A stretch of DNA of 64,000 nucleotides, taken from positions 33,220,074-33,284,073 of the forward strand of contig CM065299.1 of NCBI GenBank assembly GCA_032871835.1. The letters run 5' to 3'. The stretch comes from Dipteronia dyeriana (Eukaryota > Streptophyta > Magnoliopsida > Sapindales > Sapindaceae). Under the pieces are notes generated by a model. The model saw only the letters and a program-made list of their open reading frames with translations, made no database searches and had not been told where the DNA came from. Position 1 is the first letter of the stretch. Each line of letters opens with the position of its first letter. Position numbers and translations under genes: made by a program. This document shows, one piece after another, positions 32,769 through 44,287 of this stretch.

Positions 32769-34252
32769 TGCTTGTGTGTGGTTATGAGTGGCTTGATAAG
32801 CAAAACTATATTGTATATCTATTTCTTTGAGAGCTAATCATGTGAGAAGTAATGATCTTGGTAAAATAGCTTTTATTGCTTCTAGATCATGCACTTAAGT
32901 TTTTGTAAATCTTGTTATTAAAAAAAATGCACAAATGCTTCTCTTATATGTTTAAGTTTGAGTAATTGAGTTTGAAAGTATGTAGATTATGGATGCATTT
33001 TGAAGTTCATTGTCTAGTACATGATAGATGACCTATGGTTAGTATCCATTTTGCTTCGGCATCTACATAGAACTCAACGAGCACCTTCATGAAAAGGGCT
33101 ACACACCTTGGTTGTAGAGCCGCCCAATGTAAGAAAGGGCTACACCATTGTGATGAGTGAAAGCCGTCATGAAGAGTATATGTTTATGTTAGAAAAATCA
33201 AAGAAGTGTTGAAAAAGAATCATTTAAAAATCTTTGATTCAAAGCCTAAAAAGAAATGGAGGAAGGCTTAAAATAGAGTATAGTTGAAAATTGTGATTGC
33301 TCGGATTGAAAAACCGAAATGGAATGACGAGCCACATGCACACAGACACTCACATGTTGAAATCTATTCTCTTTAAAGCAAAAAATCCGAATGATAATCG
33401 GTTTGACCTTGATTGGAAAAACTTTAGATGGATAGGTGTTGAAATAGTTTGCATGTTGATATCACAATAACTCCTTTTATATATGCTTGAAGCATTTTTT
33501 TCACACACACACATTTTTTCTTAATGTGCTTGATTCATTAGCAATGAGAGATTACTTTTGAGAGAGTAATGAAAATCTATGATTCTCTTGTTTAATGTTG
33601 AAAATTGATTTACTATCTTTTATTGCTTGAAATGTGTGATTGTGTGATTCCCTTATGAACAAGTTATCTTGCTTATTAATATATGGAGCATATGTTAAGG
33701 GGGAGCTTAGTTTGTTAAACTTAGTTCTCTATACAACTTGTTTGCTCACTATCTCATGATTTCATTGTGCATCCCTTATACCCTTGTTGGCATTTTTAAT
33801 TGGCATTTATCTCTCTCTAGATTGTGTAATATGTTTTTATCTATTCCTTGTCAAAAAGGGGGAGAAAGTGTTTCCTCACCATGTTACGTGCTTTTGTTAT
33901 AAAGGGGAGACAATCCATTAAGGGGGAGTAATTTTGTCTTAAGGGGGAGAAAGTAAGGGGGAGAAATTTTTTGTGTTTGCATGAGATAAGAAGTGTTAAG
34001 GGATATTTTGTTTGGTATTTGTATATTGTTTGTTTATCTCACCTATCTTCTTTGTAGAAGATTTCTTTTGGATGTTCTTGTCTCACAGGTGCTTTGAATG
34101 TGTGAAGATATTCTTGAAGACTCGTGAAGACATTTTAGTCTAGGAATATCTCTTTGTAATGTGAGGATGTGAGAATGCAATCAACATTGATTATGAGAGA
34201 TTATTGTATGGTAAGGTAGAGGTTTTGTCATGGAATAGCCAAAGGGGGAGAT
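32769..34252 (+). other. 3' untranslated region of Sirevirus B with polypurine cluster
   Basis: It contains the conserved module at 33029-33180 and the GATAATCGGTTTGACC block near 33395, both shared with element 1 and C. AAGGGGGAG-type boxes occur at 33697-33705, 33853-33866 and four more in 33901-33966, then the terminal tract GCCAAAGGGGGAG at 34237-34250. Unlike C and element 1, no envelope-like ORF is found. Confidence 0.7.
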
Positions 34253-36486
34253 TGTTAGGTCCTAGATTTGTGTTGGCTTGATTCCATAACAAAACTTCAT
34301 TTCTTTGTATTGCTTAGTTGCTTAAGTGGTTCGTGATGATAAGAGCTTCAAGGAATAAAAGCAACTTCTCAAGATGCAAAGTTCATCTTCAAGAGGATTG
34401 GTACTATTCTTGGATGCTAAGGTATCGAGATCCTTCTTCCTCTTGCAAGGCGTAGGCACACACACACATATCATACATTTGTGTCCCTGCATCGTTGTGC
34501 ATCTTTATGTACACACACACACAAAATTCATTCATATGTGTCCCTGCTTTGTTGTGCTTCTTTAAATATGCACACACACAATTCATATATTTGTATCCCT
34601 GCATCGTAGCACATCATTTGGTATAACACTTTCACACACTTGAAGTTGAATGCTCATGCATTAGTTTGAAAGTAACATGTTTTTGGAAAATGCATGATTG
34701 GAGACTATCTCTATGTAGTATGCATTCTAGTGTGAAACGTGTTTGTTCATTTATATGTTTGTATAACATGGATCTTGAACTTTAATTTAGTCTTAAATCA
34801 TTCTTGATTGAGTTCCGGTCATTTCGGTTACTCATACCATTGATTTCAAGTTCTAAGACAAAATATACTACACTTTCAACTTAAGTTGCATATATTGTCT
34901 TCGTCTTTGTATATCGAGTCGAATTATAATTTTCTGGGTTGAGTATCTTATATTTCCATGTCCGTAATGGAGTCCTGGTTCGTAATCTTCAAATGGATTC
35001 GAATTCAGAGTTCGGAGACCAAAGAACGGTAAACGAACGCGAGGAGAGCGCAAGGGATGAGCTGTGATGGCTTAAGCCATCATCATGCACCAACCCGAGA
35101 TGGTGCGTGGCCATCTCGGCCCCAAGAGTGTTCTGCCCCGAGATGCCCATGCACCATCTCGGGGAGACACTAATGAAAGAAGGATAAAATGGTCCTTTGG
35201 CTTTTCACTCTTTAAAAACTCTCATTCCCTCTCATTCCTTATATACAGAGAAAATTGAAATTGAAGAACAATTGCAGAATTTTTCTCTCAACATTTTGAT
35301 TTTTGTTTTTCTGATAACTTCTTCATTTCTACTCCGAATCACTTGATTCAAAAACCAATTTCGAGTGTCTTGAAGAGTTATACAAAACCCAAGTATTTAC
35401 AGAACCAAATTATGTCTACAGTTTTCGTTGTGATCTGATCTTTAGTTCGTGATTGCATCCTTGTTGGTAAAATCATCTTCTTCTTAGTTTTCTTCTTAGA
35501 TCTTCTTATTGATTGATGTTATTTGATTAAGAAGCATGACTAGGATGATTTTGATATCATTTTGTGGTTTGTTGATTTGATGTTAAAGTTTAGCTAGATT
35601 TGTGATATATTGAATGATTTGTGCTAAACTTGATAAACATGAAATTGTTTCTAGAAATCCTTCATTTTTCTAAGAACTAGGTTTTGTTTCAATTGATGTT
35701 CATATTTTCATATCTATGTTCTTAGTTGATAACATGCTTAGGTTTTCTATATGCATTTGTGATTGATCTTTGAAAGCATAATCTAGTCATCTAATTGCAT
35801 GTCCATAGAATTTGTTGATCATCGTTTTCTATGTTGAGTGCTTGTTTGCGATTTGCATTCATGATCACTTAGATGCCTTGTGAAGAGGTAGAAAGTTTCA
35901 TATCTTAGAGTGATTCTTTGATTTGAGCATTTGTAAATCTTAGCTAGAGTCAGGAGGACTTGGATAGCTAAGCAAGTAGAAGTCTCGACAAGAGGTGTGA
36001 AACCTCGGTTTGTTGAGCAAGGAAGTCTTGGCAAGAGGTGTGAAGCCTCGGATTGTCAAGCAAGGAAGTCTTAGGTAGAGGTGTGAAGCCTTGGATAGTG
36101 AAGCAAGAAGTCTTGCCTAGGATCGGGAGGATCCAGATAGGTGAGCAAGAAATCTTCCTAGAGACAGGGGGTCTTGGATAGGAAGTCGGCTTAGTAGATC
36201 ATTAAGTTCAAGATAGAGTTAGAGTGAGAGCTCGTAGAGCATGTGTGATTGCTTGAGTGTGTAACTCTATTTGAAACAGTGGATTTGCTTTTACCGGTGG
36301 TTATAGAATCAACCCGTGGATATTTCCTCTTTGTAGGTTTTACCACGTAAATATTGTGTGTCCTTGTTTGCAATTTTCATTAAGCATTTAGAATTGCATT
36401 GTTTTAAAAAGAAGTAAAAAATTGGAGCATATACCTATTCACCCCCCCTCTAGGTATATATCACTACAAAGATAAAGGGAATTTCA
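34253..36486 (+). repeat. 3' LTR of Sirevirus B
   Basis: About 2.23 kb, homologous throughout to 26140-28426, starting TGTTAGGTCCTAG and ending ATTTCA. It has the CA-rich U3 repeats (34455-34615), the palindrome cluster (35064-35164, first dyad TGATGGCTTAAGCCATCA perfect over 18 bp), a TATA-like TTATATA near 35238, and the minisatellite (35940-36190). It lacks the 20-bp end duplication of the 5' LTR and a segment of about 50 bp near 35660. Confidence 0.88.
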
Positions 36487-36968
36487 GAGGATCCGAAAGG
36501 GTGAGCGAGGAAGTCTTGACTAGAGTCGGGAGGACTCGGATAGTTGAGTAAGAAGTCTTGCCTTGGGTCGTAAGGATCCGGTAAGGTGAGCGAGAAAGTC
36601 TTGACTAAAGGTGTGAGGCCTTAGATTGTTGAGCATGAGGGCGACATCTTCATGAGTAGGATAGGAGGGTAGTTTTTAGGTGAAGGGGTCACTTGAGAGA
36701 TTGTACTTGTCTTATCTACTAGTGGATTTTGTTTGCCAGTGGTTGCTAACCCGTGGATGTTTCCTCTTCGGAGGTTTACCATGTTATATCTTGTGTCAAC
36801 TTTTCTCTATCCCTATCTCTCTTATATTTGTACTTGTTATTTGATTACTAAGGATAGAACTCTTTATGTAAGTTGGCTTCCTTTCTATGATATAGATTGT
36901 GTATGTGTTACCATTACTTGTTTGTATCATACTTTACTTGTTTTATATATTGATTAAGTGTCTTTAAT

Positions 36969-37015
<47 letters not shown>

Positions 37016-39638
37016 GACACAAGCAATCTAGAGGGACAAACTTTTGTTTGATTCTAAGGGAGTTGAAAAAGGTGTCTAACATATTCACCCCCCCTACCCC
37101 CTTCTAGGTTAGCCTTGAGCATATAACCATGTTTGTATTTTCAAAGTTGTCTAGGATTTATGGATCATCAAGCTTCAAGGAAGATTGGACAACAATTCTA
37201 GCAAATTGATGGCTACAAGAGGAACAAAGCTTCATTTCTTTGCTAAAGGTATATTGAGACCTCTTTCCTCTTGCAAGGCCTAGTCACACACACAGACATA
37301 TCAAGAATTTGTGTCCCTGTATCATTGTGCAAAAACATCGATATGACACGTGCACACATTTACTCACGTATGCACATGCATTAGTTCTAAAGGTGACAAA
37401 CTTTGAGAAATTGCTTGTTCTGGACTATTTCTAGGTAATAACATACTTGTGTGTTCTAGTGTTCATTTTATTTTATTTGTATGATATTGAACTTGAATTT
37501 GTACTTATAGTATTCTGTTTTGAGTTTCGGTTATTTCGGTTACTCATTCATTAAGTTTCAAGCTTAAATTAGGAAGTTAAGAAACTTTTCATGATTTTAT
37601 TGTGCATGGTTTTAATCTTCGATTTTCAAGAATGAATTCCATATTTTTTGAAAATGTTTTATTGATGTCTTTTGTACATGAGAAATTCCTTGTTTGTAAT
37701 TTGAAAACGGATTCAAAATCAGAGTTTGGAGGCTGGAGATATGGCTGAAGAACAAAAGGAACCTCAAGGGAAACTGAAGGGGACAACCAACCCTTTCCCA
37801 TGGAGGCCCGTGGACTTCCACGGGAATGGAGGTCCTCTACCCCCATGGAGTGTGACATGCCTCCATTGGATGCAGAGGTGTCCCCCTCTTATTGGTCCAT
37901 CATTTCCCTCTTTAACTTTCCCTTTAAATACCTCATTTCCCTCTCATTCTCTTCCAAGAAGAAATACTTGAAAAACTTGTGCAGAAATTTTTTCTCCAAC
38001 TTTCTTAGTTTCCAAACACCATATCTTTTTCATTCAGAGTCCGATTTAAGTAATTCAAGTTAGAAATTTCTCGTCTACCAATCCTCTATCTTTTCCATAA
38101 GAGTTTGAGTTTTCTTGTAGCTTCACACATAAAAACGGGACTACACAGTTTTCACTTGAGGTATTGATTTCTCTTTTGATTTTTGAGATTTAAATCTTCA
38201 ATTACCTTGGGTTTTCTTCTTCAATACTTGTATGTATATTGTGTTTACTTTGATTAGAGCTTTGAACTCTAAAGAAGCTAGATTGAGCTTTGATTGAATC
38301 TTACAAGTTGAGTTAGGTTTTTGTAAAAGCCTATGTTTTCATATGTTTGTGTTTTGTATTGTGCTAGCTTTCTATCTAGGACTATTTTCAACTTGGATTG
38401 ACTGATTTTAATTGAAAATAGTCTCTATTTGTGCTAGATCTTTTTCTTTGACCATTTTCATGATCAGAACAATTTTATTGTATACCTAGAGCTTGATATG
38501 TTTTAATTGAACACTTTGTGAATACATGCTCTATATTTCTTGCTAAGAATTATATCGATCATATGTTATGATTCTAGCATGATTTTTGTTTGATACTAAA
38601 TCTTGTTTAAGTGCTTAAATGACTATTATTTATTCAAGGTTTAGTGACATGAATAAATCTAGAAGCTAAATGTGTTTTGGTGTTTTTACATCTTGTAGAT
38701 TGGTTTTTCATCCATAGTAACTAGACATATTTGGTTTGTGAACTCTCATGCGTAAGTTTAGTTCCCATAGGATGTACAGATCATCATATTCTATGTTACA
38801 TGCTTGTTTGTGTCATGATCACCTAGGAGGCCTTGTGAAAAGGTTGGAAGTTACATTCCTTAGAGTGATTCTTTGGTATGTGCATTGGAAGTCGAATATT
38901 GGAGAGGGGATCCTCAATTTGTTCATGGAGTCTTAGCTAGGATCGGGGTGAACTGGATAGCTAAGCATGGAAGTCTCATATTGGAGAGGAGTTCTTCAAT
39001 TTGAGCATGGAATTTGCATTTTGGAGAAGGGATCTTCAATTTGCGCATGGAGTCTTGACTAGGATCAAGGTGATCCGGATAGTTAAGCAAGGTGGCACCT
39101 CTTTCATTGTGTAGGGTTGAAGGGTAGATTTCTAGGTGAAGTGGTCACTTGAGAGATTGTATCTTTTTATCTTACTAGTGGAAGTTGTTTACCGATGGTT
39201 ATGGTATCAACCTGTGGATGTTTCATCTTCAGAGGTTTTACCATATAAAAATCATTTGTTGATTCTTTCTATCCTTATCTCTTGATATTTGTATATGTGT
39301 TGATATATATCTTGCTTGACATTGATTTATATCTTGTTAATATACTTGTAATTGATATTCATTGTATGTCAAACTTTGGACTTGTTAAAGGCTTATGTTT
39401 AATAGCCTATGTAAAAGTTGAGTTTGTTTCACATGCAAGTTGTTATCAACGTTGTTTTTGTTTGACCAAGCATATCTTTATTGAATTGATTTTGCTTGTG
39501 TTTGATTAATAAAATTGTGATACAAGCTATCTAGAGAGACAAATATAAGTTTGTTAAAAGGTAATGAAAAAGGTGTACTAACCTATTCACCCCTCTTCTG
39601 GGCTTCAGACAAATTACCATGTTTGTATTTTCAGTTGT

Positions 39639-40583
39639 TAATGAGAGCTTTATAAAAGGTTCTATTTTGAGTATAAGGAGAGCACAACCTTCAAAAATGC
39701 CTTGATAGAGGGAAACCATTTAAGGTCTCCTCGGATAACATCATTAAGTTCCTTGGTTTCTCCAATAAGATTGTTTCAAAACTACTTGATGTGGATAATA
39801 TAGATCACCTTAATCTTATAGGGAGAAATCTGTGTGAGGATGATGGATTTGATTGGGGTAAGAGAGCATACATAGGCCATAGTGATTTGACCAAGGTTAG
39901 AGCCTTTTGGTATCTATTTGTATGTGCAAATCTTATAGGATCTACAAATGCTTCTGAGCTAAACAAAGAGAGGATCAAGATTTTGTACGGCTAGGTGACA
40001 AACAAGCCATTGAACCTTGGTGATCTATTCATAGAACATATATAGAGTGCAGCTTCTTCATCAAGATTGGACAATAAGTTAGCATTTTTTTTAGGGTTTA
40101 TTTCTCATTTTTGTATGAAGCTAAGAGTTTCGAAGCTTGATGATGATGCGCTTCTACCTCCCTTGGAAAGGTTTTGTGACAAACACTTGGTGTTTATGTC
40201 ATACACAGAAAAAGGGAAGGCTAGTGACGCTTGTAGGCTTTTTGGTTAGCATAATGAGCCATGTGTTGTGTCAAGCACGAATTGTCCACCGGAATTGGTT
40301 ATGCAATTTTAAGAGGGGGGTTATGACCAAGATTGGAGAGCTTGATGCTAAAGTGGTAGAACTAGGTACGAAGGAATTACAAGAAGATGAGAAGATCAAG
40401 TACCTAGAAGACAAGCCTGCCTCTAGCAACTCATCCACTATAAAGAATTACGTGAGATCAACAAAGAGAAGAACTTTGATAATGCTTGATCTTGAGGTAT
40501 TATGTTTTCTTAACCTTTTGACTTTATATTATGTCAAAAAGGGGAAGAAAAACAATGATACTATAACTTCTATGCTTTCTTAA
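39639..40583 (+). pseudogene. Envelope-like ORF of element 1, C-terminal fragment
   Basis: Immediately after LTR D the sequence reads VVNES in the frame matching the VVNDT block of the element C protein. Readable blocks are LGFSNKIVSKLLDVD (39750-39795), KRAYIGHSDLTKVRAFWYLF (near 39862-39920), INLGD-like LNLGD (near 40015), and PLERFCDKHLVFMSYTEK (40157-40210). At least three stops or shifts (TAG 39992, TAG 40046, TAG 40247) break it. The domain resembles the Pfam 'putative plant transposon protein' region, often annotated envelope-like in plant retrotransposons; a true envelope function is not demonstrated. Confidence 0.7.
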
Positions 40584-40969
40584 TCTTGGGATTTTTTTTT
40601 TATCTTTTTAGTTGATTTTATTTGGTATCTTGAATTCTTGCTTGTAATATTTGGATGATATTATTTTGTTGATGGATAGTATGCAAGTATTTTGGGGGAG
40701 ACATGTGTATCCATTTGGACTTTATTGACATTTATTTAAATATGTTGCCATATATAGATATATGTTTCTCATGTATATGCTTTGTGTTTCCGGATGATTT
40801 TAGGTGATGACAAAAGAAGTTACTTGGAAGAATTCAAGACTTGATGAAGATTAGTCTAAGGGAACTAACTCATTGTAATTTGAGGGTATGGTTTTGTGAC
40901 CAATCTTCATTTTGTATGTTTTAGTATTTGTATTGGTGTTTTGACATAAAACTTGTCAAATGGGGAGAT
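40584..40969 (+). other. 3' noncoding end and polypurine tract of element 1
   Basis: Short AT-rich tail matching 51409-51861 in C (shared GTGTTTTGACATA). It ends in the purine tract AAATGGGGAGAT (40958-40969), directly followed by TGTTAGG of the 3' LTR. Confidence 0.65.
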
Positions 40970-41730
40970 TGTTAGGCTTTTGAGTTTAGTTTTGGCATAA
41001 TTTTATATCAAAATGACATTTGGTTGTATTGATTAGCTGTCTAGAATTTATGGATTATCAAGCTTCAAGGAAGTTGGACAACATTTCAAGCAAAGTGTTG
41101 TCTACAAGAGGAACAAAACTTAATTGCAAAGCTAAAGGTATATCGAGACCTCTTTCCTCTTGCAAGACCTAGGCACACATACATTGCATCCAAAAGTGTC
41201 CCTGCATCATTACGCAAAATTTGGTATAACACATACACACATTCATTCATGTATTCACATGTATTAGATTTAAAGTTAACAACTTTCGTAAAATTGCATG
41301 TTCTAGGACTATCTCTAGGAAATAGTACACTTGTGTGTTATTGTGTTTATATGTTTATGTTTATGTGATATTGAACTTGAAGTTTTACTTATGATATTAT
41401 TGATTGAGTTTCGGTCATTTCGGTTACTCGGTCATTTAGTTTCAAGTTCCAAGTTCCAAGTAAGAAGTTACAAAACTTTTCGTATCTTTAACTTAAATGG
41501 TTTTCATTCTTGAGTTTCAAGTTGAATTCCATATTTTGTATGAATATTTTCTTAGTGCCATTGTGCATGAGAGAGTCCCAATTTGTAATCCGAAGACGGA
41601 TTCAAATTCAAAGTTTGGAGGTCGGAGAACGGTCGAAGAAGGTGAAAGTGCTTAAGGGAGGGAAGAACCAAGCAAGAGGGTCAAGTTCCTCTCCCCGTGG
41701 AGGCGCATAGCTTCCACGGGAAGAGCAAAA
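40970..41730 (+). repeat. 3' LTR of element 1 (LTR E), cut by element F
   Basis: It starts TGTTAGGCTTTTGAG and resembles LTR D. 761 bp remain before F inserts at 41731; the rest would lie beyond the window. It contains the D-type inverted repeat arms CCCGTGGA (41694-41701) and TCCACGGG (41713-41720), 10 bp from the F insertion site. Confidence 0.8.
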
Positions 41731-43258
41731 TGTTGGGGTTTGCCCTAAAGATGTAATTTGTAAATGGATTTATGAAATAAACAAAAAGAAAAGTTCAATT
41801 CATTTTTGTTGTGTTGTTTATTTTACAACTTGTGCATATAAACATCCTAGATTGTCGGATGTAATCTCGAACTGTGTATATGAGTGTCATATACAGATAA
41901 ATACAATAGGAGACATGCAATATAAAGAGTTCATAGATAATAAATAAAGCTGGGTACTTTATTTGTTGTTAATCTATAGTTGCAGTCCATTCCGTAATGT
42001 ACGTTGATTCTATCCTGGATCATTCATATGAGATATGGGAATGAAGGCACCTTGTATGATGTGATTATATAGGATTGGGCCATGATTTATATGAATCTAT
42101 CACTAAGATCCCTTTACCGATGAGATTCATTTATATATATATATATATATCAACTAATGATGGCGATATGTGGGTGATCTTAATCCTGAGTGTCTTATCA
42201 TTTTCTTCAGGTTAGATCGTGGTATTTGATATACCATAGGTGAGTTCGGATGCAATTTCTGATCAATCTACTCCGTATGTTGGGATTGTGGTGGCAAAGA
42301 AGGTTTGTACACAATAGTGGAATCCACTCCTTCTTGTGAGAAGTAGATGGTAGTTCTCTTAGTGGTTGATTCGGGGCCTGGACAATTCTGTGAAGAAATA
42401 GGATTTATTGTCCATTAAAGAATCAACGGTACTTAAATGATATATGTAATTAGAGGGGTATAACGGACATTATCACAAGCTCTAATTATGAACTACTATG
42501 GAGGATCACACCATGTGTAATAGCTATATCAATGGACACCGAGTTGTATCAGTCTATGTAAAAGCGTCTGCAGTTGAGATAGTGCAGCTTCGGGTGTTTT
42601 TTTTGGAATAACACCGGAGTTAATAATTAAGGAATATTACTTAAAGAGTATAATTAATGTTTCCGAGGATTATTGGAGCTCAAAATACTGTTTGTTCGTT
42701 AGGTCCCCTTACTAGCCCAATCGATTTAGGTAATAAGGGTCACAATTATTTAATTAGACTATCCAATTAATTTTGTTACGAAAGTGACATGTATTTATTC
42801 GGAAATTAATTGAATAATGAAACTATTTGGTTAGTGAATAATGATGATTAAATAAATTAAATTATGTTATTAATCACTACATGGAGGGTACTTGTTGATA
42901 TTTGTTTTTTTTAATAAAATAAGATAATATGATTATTTCATTTTATTAAATTAAATAATGAATTTTTGAATTTAAATAGTTTGAATTCAAATCAAATCAA
43001 ATAAACAAAGTATTAATTAATATCTTTAAAGATATATTATATCTTAAAAGATTAGGTTGCTTGATTTAATTGATTGGTTTTAATTAAATATTAAATTTAA
43101 ATTTAAATTAGTTGAAATTCTGATTTGATGATATCTTTTAATAAAATAATAATAATATTTTTTGTTTTTAAAAGAAGAAATATATATCTTATATATATTT
43201 ATATATTCTTTGAAAACCGACCATAATAAGATATCAATTAAGCTAAAAAGATTTACAA

Positions 43259-43337
<79 letters not shown>

Positions 43338-43892
43338 TTTGTTAAATTGGCAATGGACTATATATATATATATATATATACACGCACAGTTTTCTAATTT
43401 TGTGCAAGAGGTTACGTGAGATCAATAAGAACTAAAAGATAGAATCAATTATCTTAATTTTCAGGGGATGCAATAGTGTGTAAAGAAACAAAAAGCCTAG
43501 ATAGTCTAGGTGTGGGACCGGGTAAAAGAAAAAGCAAAAATTTTCTTGGGTCCATTTTCCCGTCTTCCTCCATTCAAGTTCCTGAGATCGTGAATCGCTC
43601 ACACACAGTTACCAATCCTAGGACATAGCGAGGAAGATCGAGTGGTTCAGACAGGAGCACGTCATAAAGTGAAGGAGCCTCCAAACGTTGGTATGGTTAT
43701 GAGATTTTCTTCTTCTAATTAAATTGATTACTATTTCCGTTCATACAAATTTATTTGTTATTGTAATTATTGATATGTATGAGTTCCGAAAATAATTATG
43801 ATCCTAAGTTCACTGATTCCAGATCAATTATGATTTGTCTTTAAAATTTTAAAACCTATTTCGATGCGTTATCAGTGAACAGGGTTCCAACA
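41731..43892 (+). repeat. 5' LTR of element F
   Basis: It begins TGTTGGGGTTTGCCC and ends GGGTTCCAACA. It contains microsatellites: (AT)n near 42132-42150, a long (TA)n then (GT)n at 43264-43334, and (TA)n at 43359-43380. It matches 59024-59573 plus 61842-62655 (3' LTR) and, inverted, the whole of solo LTR G. Confidence 0.88.
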
Positions 43893-43894
43893 AT

Positions 43895-43907
43895 TGGTAT
43901 CAGAGCC
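43895..43907 (+). other. Primer-binding site of element F
   Basis: TGGTATCAGAGCC, 2 nt after the LTR, a perfect match to the usual initiator-methionine tRNA site. Confidence 0.92.
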
Positions 43908-44287
43908 AAAATTTTATTTTTTCGGAACAAGAAATTGTTTTCAATGCTCCTGTATATATGAATGTGTAAGAACCATCTATATGATTGTATGAATGCTGAT
44001 AATTAGATTATTTAATTTAAACATGGTTGATCATAATTTTTTATGGTACTGTGGATTTAGGGTTTATGGGTTGTATATTTTTTTTAATTTTTTAATTTTT
44101 ACTGTTATTGTATTGTAAAAAAAAATATAACCTATATAAAGGACCTGGAAAAATCATGAAGAAAGATTCATGAGATGAATCGGAGTGACCTGAAGAGACT
44201 AGAAGATTTCAGAAGTTATATGAAGACCAATGAATGCCTTGAGGGTATTTTTGTAATTTTAGATTCCTATTTTTTTTAGGTTAGATA
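43908..44287 (+). other. Leader of element F, first part
   Basis: Noncoding, AT-rich. CTATATAAAGG at 44132-44142 looks like a TATA box, but it lies downstream of the primer site, so a promoter role is doubtful. It ends AGATA (44283-44287), the target site of element C. Confidence 0.55.

Larger units (their letters stand above)
26140..36486 (+). mobile_element. Sirevirus B: Ty1/copia element with nearly complete pol
   Basis: LTRs at 26140-28426 and 34253-36486, target duplication GACGA/GAGGA (26135-26139 and 36487-36491, 4/5). A perfect primer site is at 28429 and a polypurine tract at 34237-34250. The inside has a Gag lacking its capsid part, then protease, integrase, RT and RNase H. Only a few breaks are visible: stops at 29128, 29980 and 31104, and a frameshift near 30109. 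It is the best-preserved copia coding region here. It sits deepest in its nest (element 1 > D > A > B), so it is the youngest of these. Confidence 0.9.
24186..37143 (+). repeat. Solo LTR A of a C-type element (split by Sirevirus B)
   Basis: LTR sequence at 24186-26139 and 36492-37143 (about 2.6 kb) closely resembles the LTRs of element C. It starts TGTTAGGTTTTAG and ends GTATTTTCA. Exact target duplication AAGTT lies at 24181-24185 and 37144-37148, inside LTR D. It has palindromes at 24917-24985 including CACGTG, and minisatellite units at 25980-26139 and 36492-36640. A long (AT)n run is at 36971-37012. Confidence 0.85.
24116..39633 (+). repeat. Solo LTR D of a Sirevirus-like element (split by A and B)
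   Basis: LTR sequence at 24116-24185 and 37149-39633 (about 2,555 bp once A is ignored) starts TGTTAGGTTTTTGAG and ends GTATTTTCA. Exact target duplication GTTGT flanks it (24111-24115 and 39634-39638), with the envelope-like ORF of element 1 on both sides. No internal region is attached, so it is a solo LTR formed by LTR-LTR recombination. It contains a perfect inverted repeat (37807-37824) and the LTR minisatellite (38830-39120). Confidence 0.85.
1..41730 (+). mobile_element. Element 1: old pol-less Sirevirus-like copia element, start outside window, heavily interrupted
   Basis: This is the base layer of the left two thirds of the window. Its own sequence survives as 1-1684, 8103-8883, 23599-24115, 39634-40969 and the start of a 3' LTR at 40970-41730. 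The pieces line up in order with element C (gag at 46629, conserved noncoding module at 49400-49545, envelope-like ORF at 50348, polypurine tract and LTR at 51862). No protease, integrase, RT or RNase H is seen between gag and the 3' region. Insertions with recognisable target duplications interrupt it at 1685, 8884 and 24116, and F interrupts it at 41731. The 5' LTR is outside the window, so full length and target duplication cannot be checked. Confidence 0.8.

Noticed and set aside
37589..38063. Four overlapping ORFs near 37.6-38.0 kb
   Set aside because: They lie in LTR D around its inverted repeat, and the two strands mirror each other.
43162..43419. 85-codon ORF across the (TA)n/(GT)n tract
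   Set aside because: It is translated microsatellite inside the LTR of F, with no domain.
44131..44142. CTATATAAAGG as promoter of a gene
   Set aside because: It lies downstream of the primer site in the F leader with no gene after it before the C insertion.
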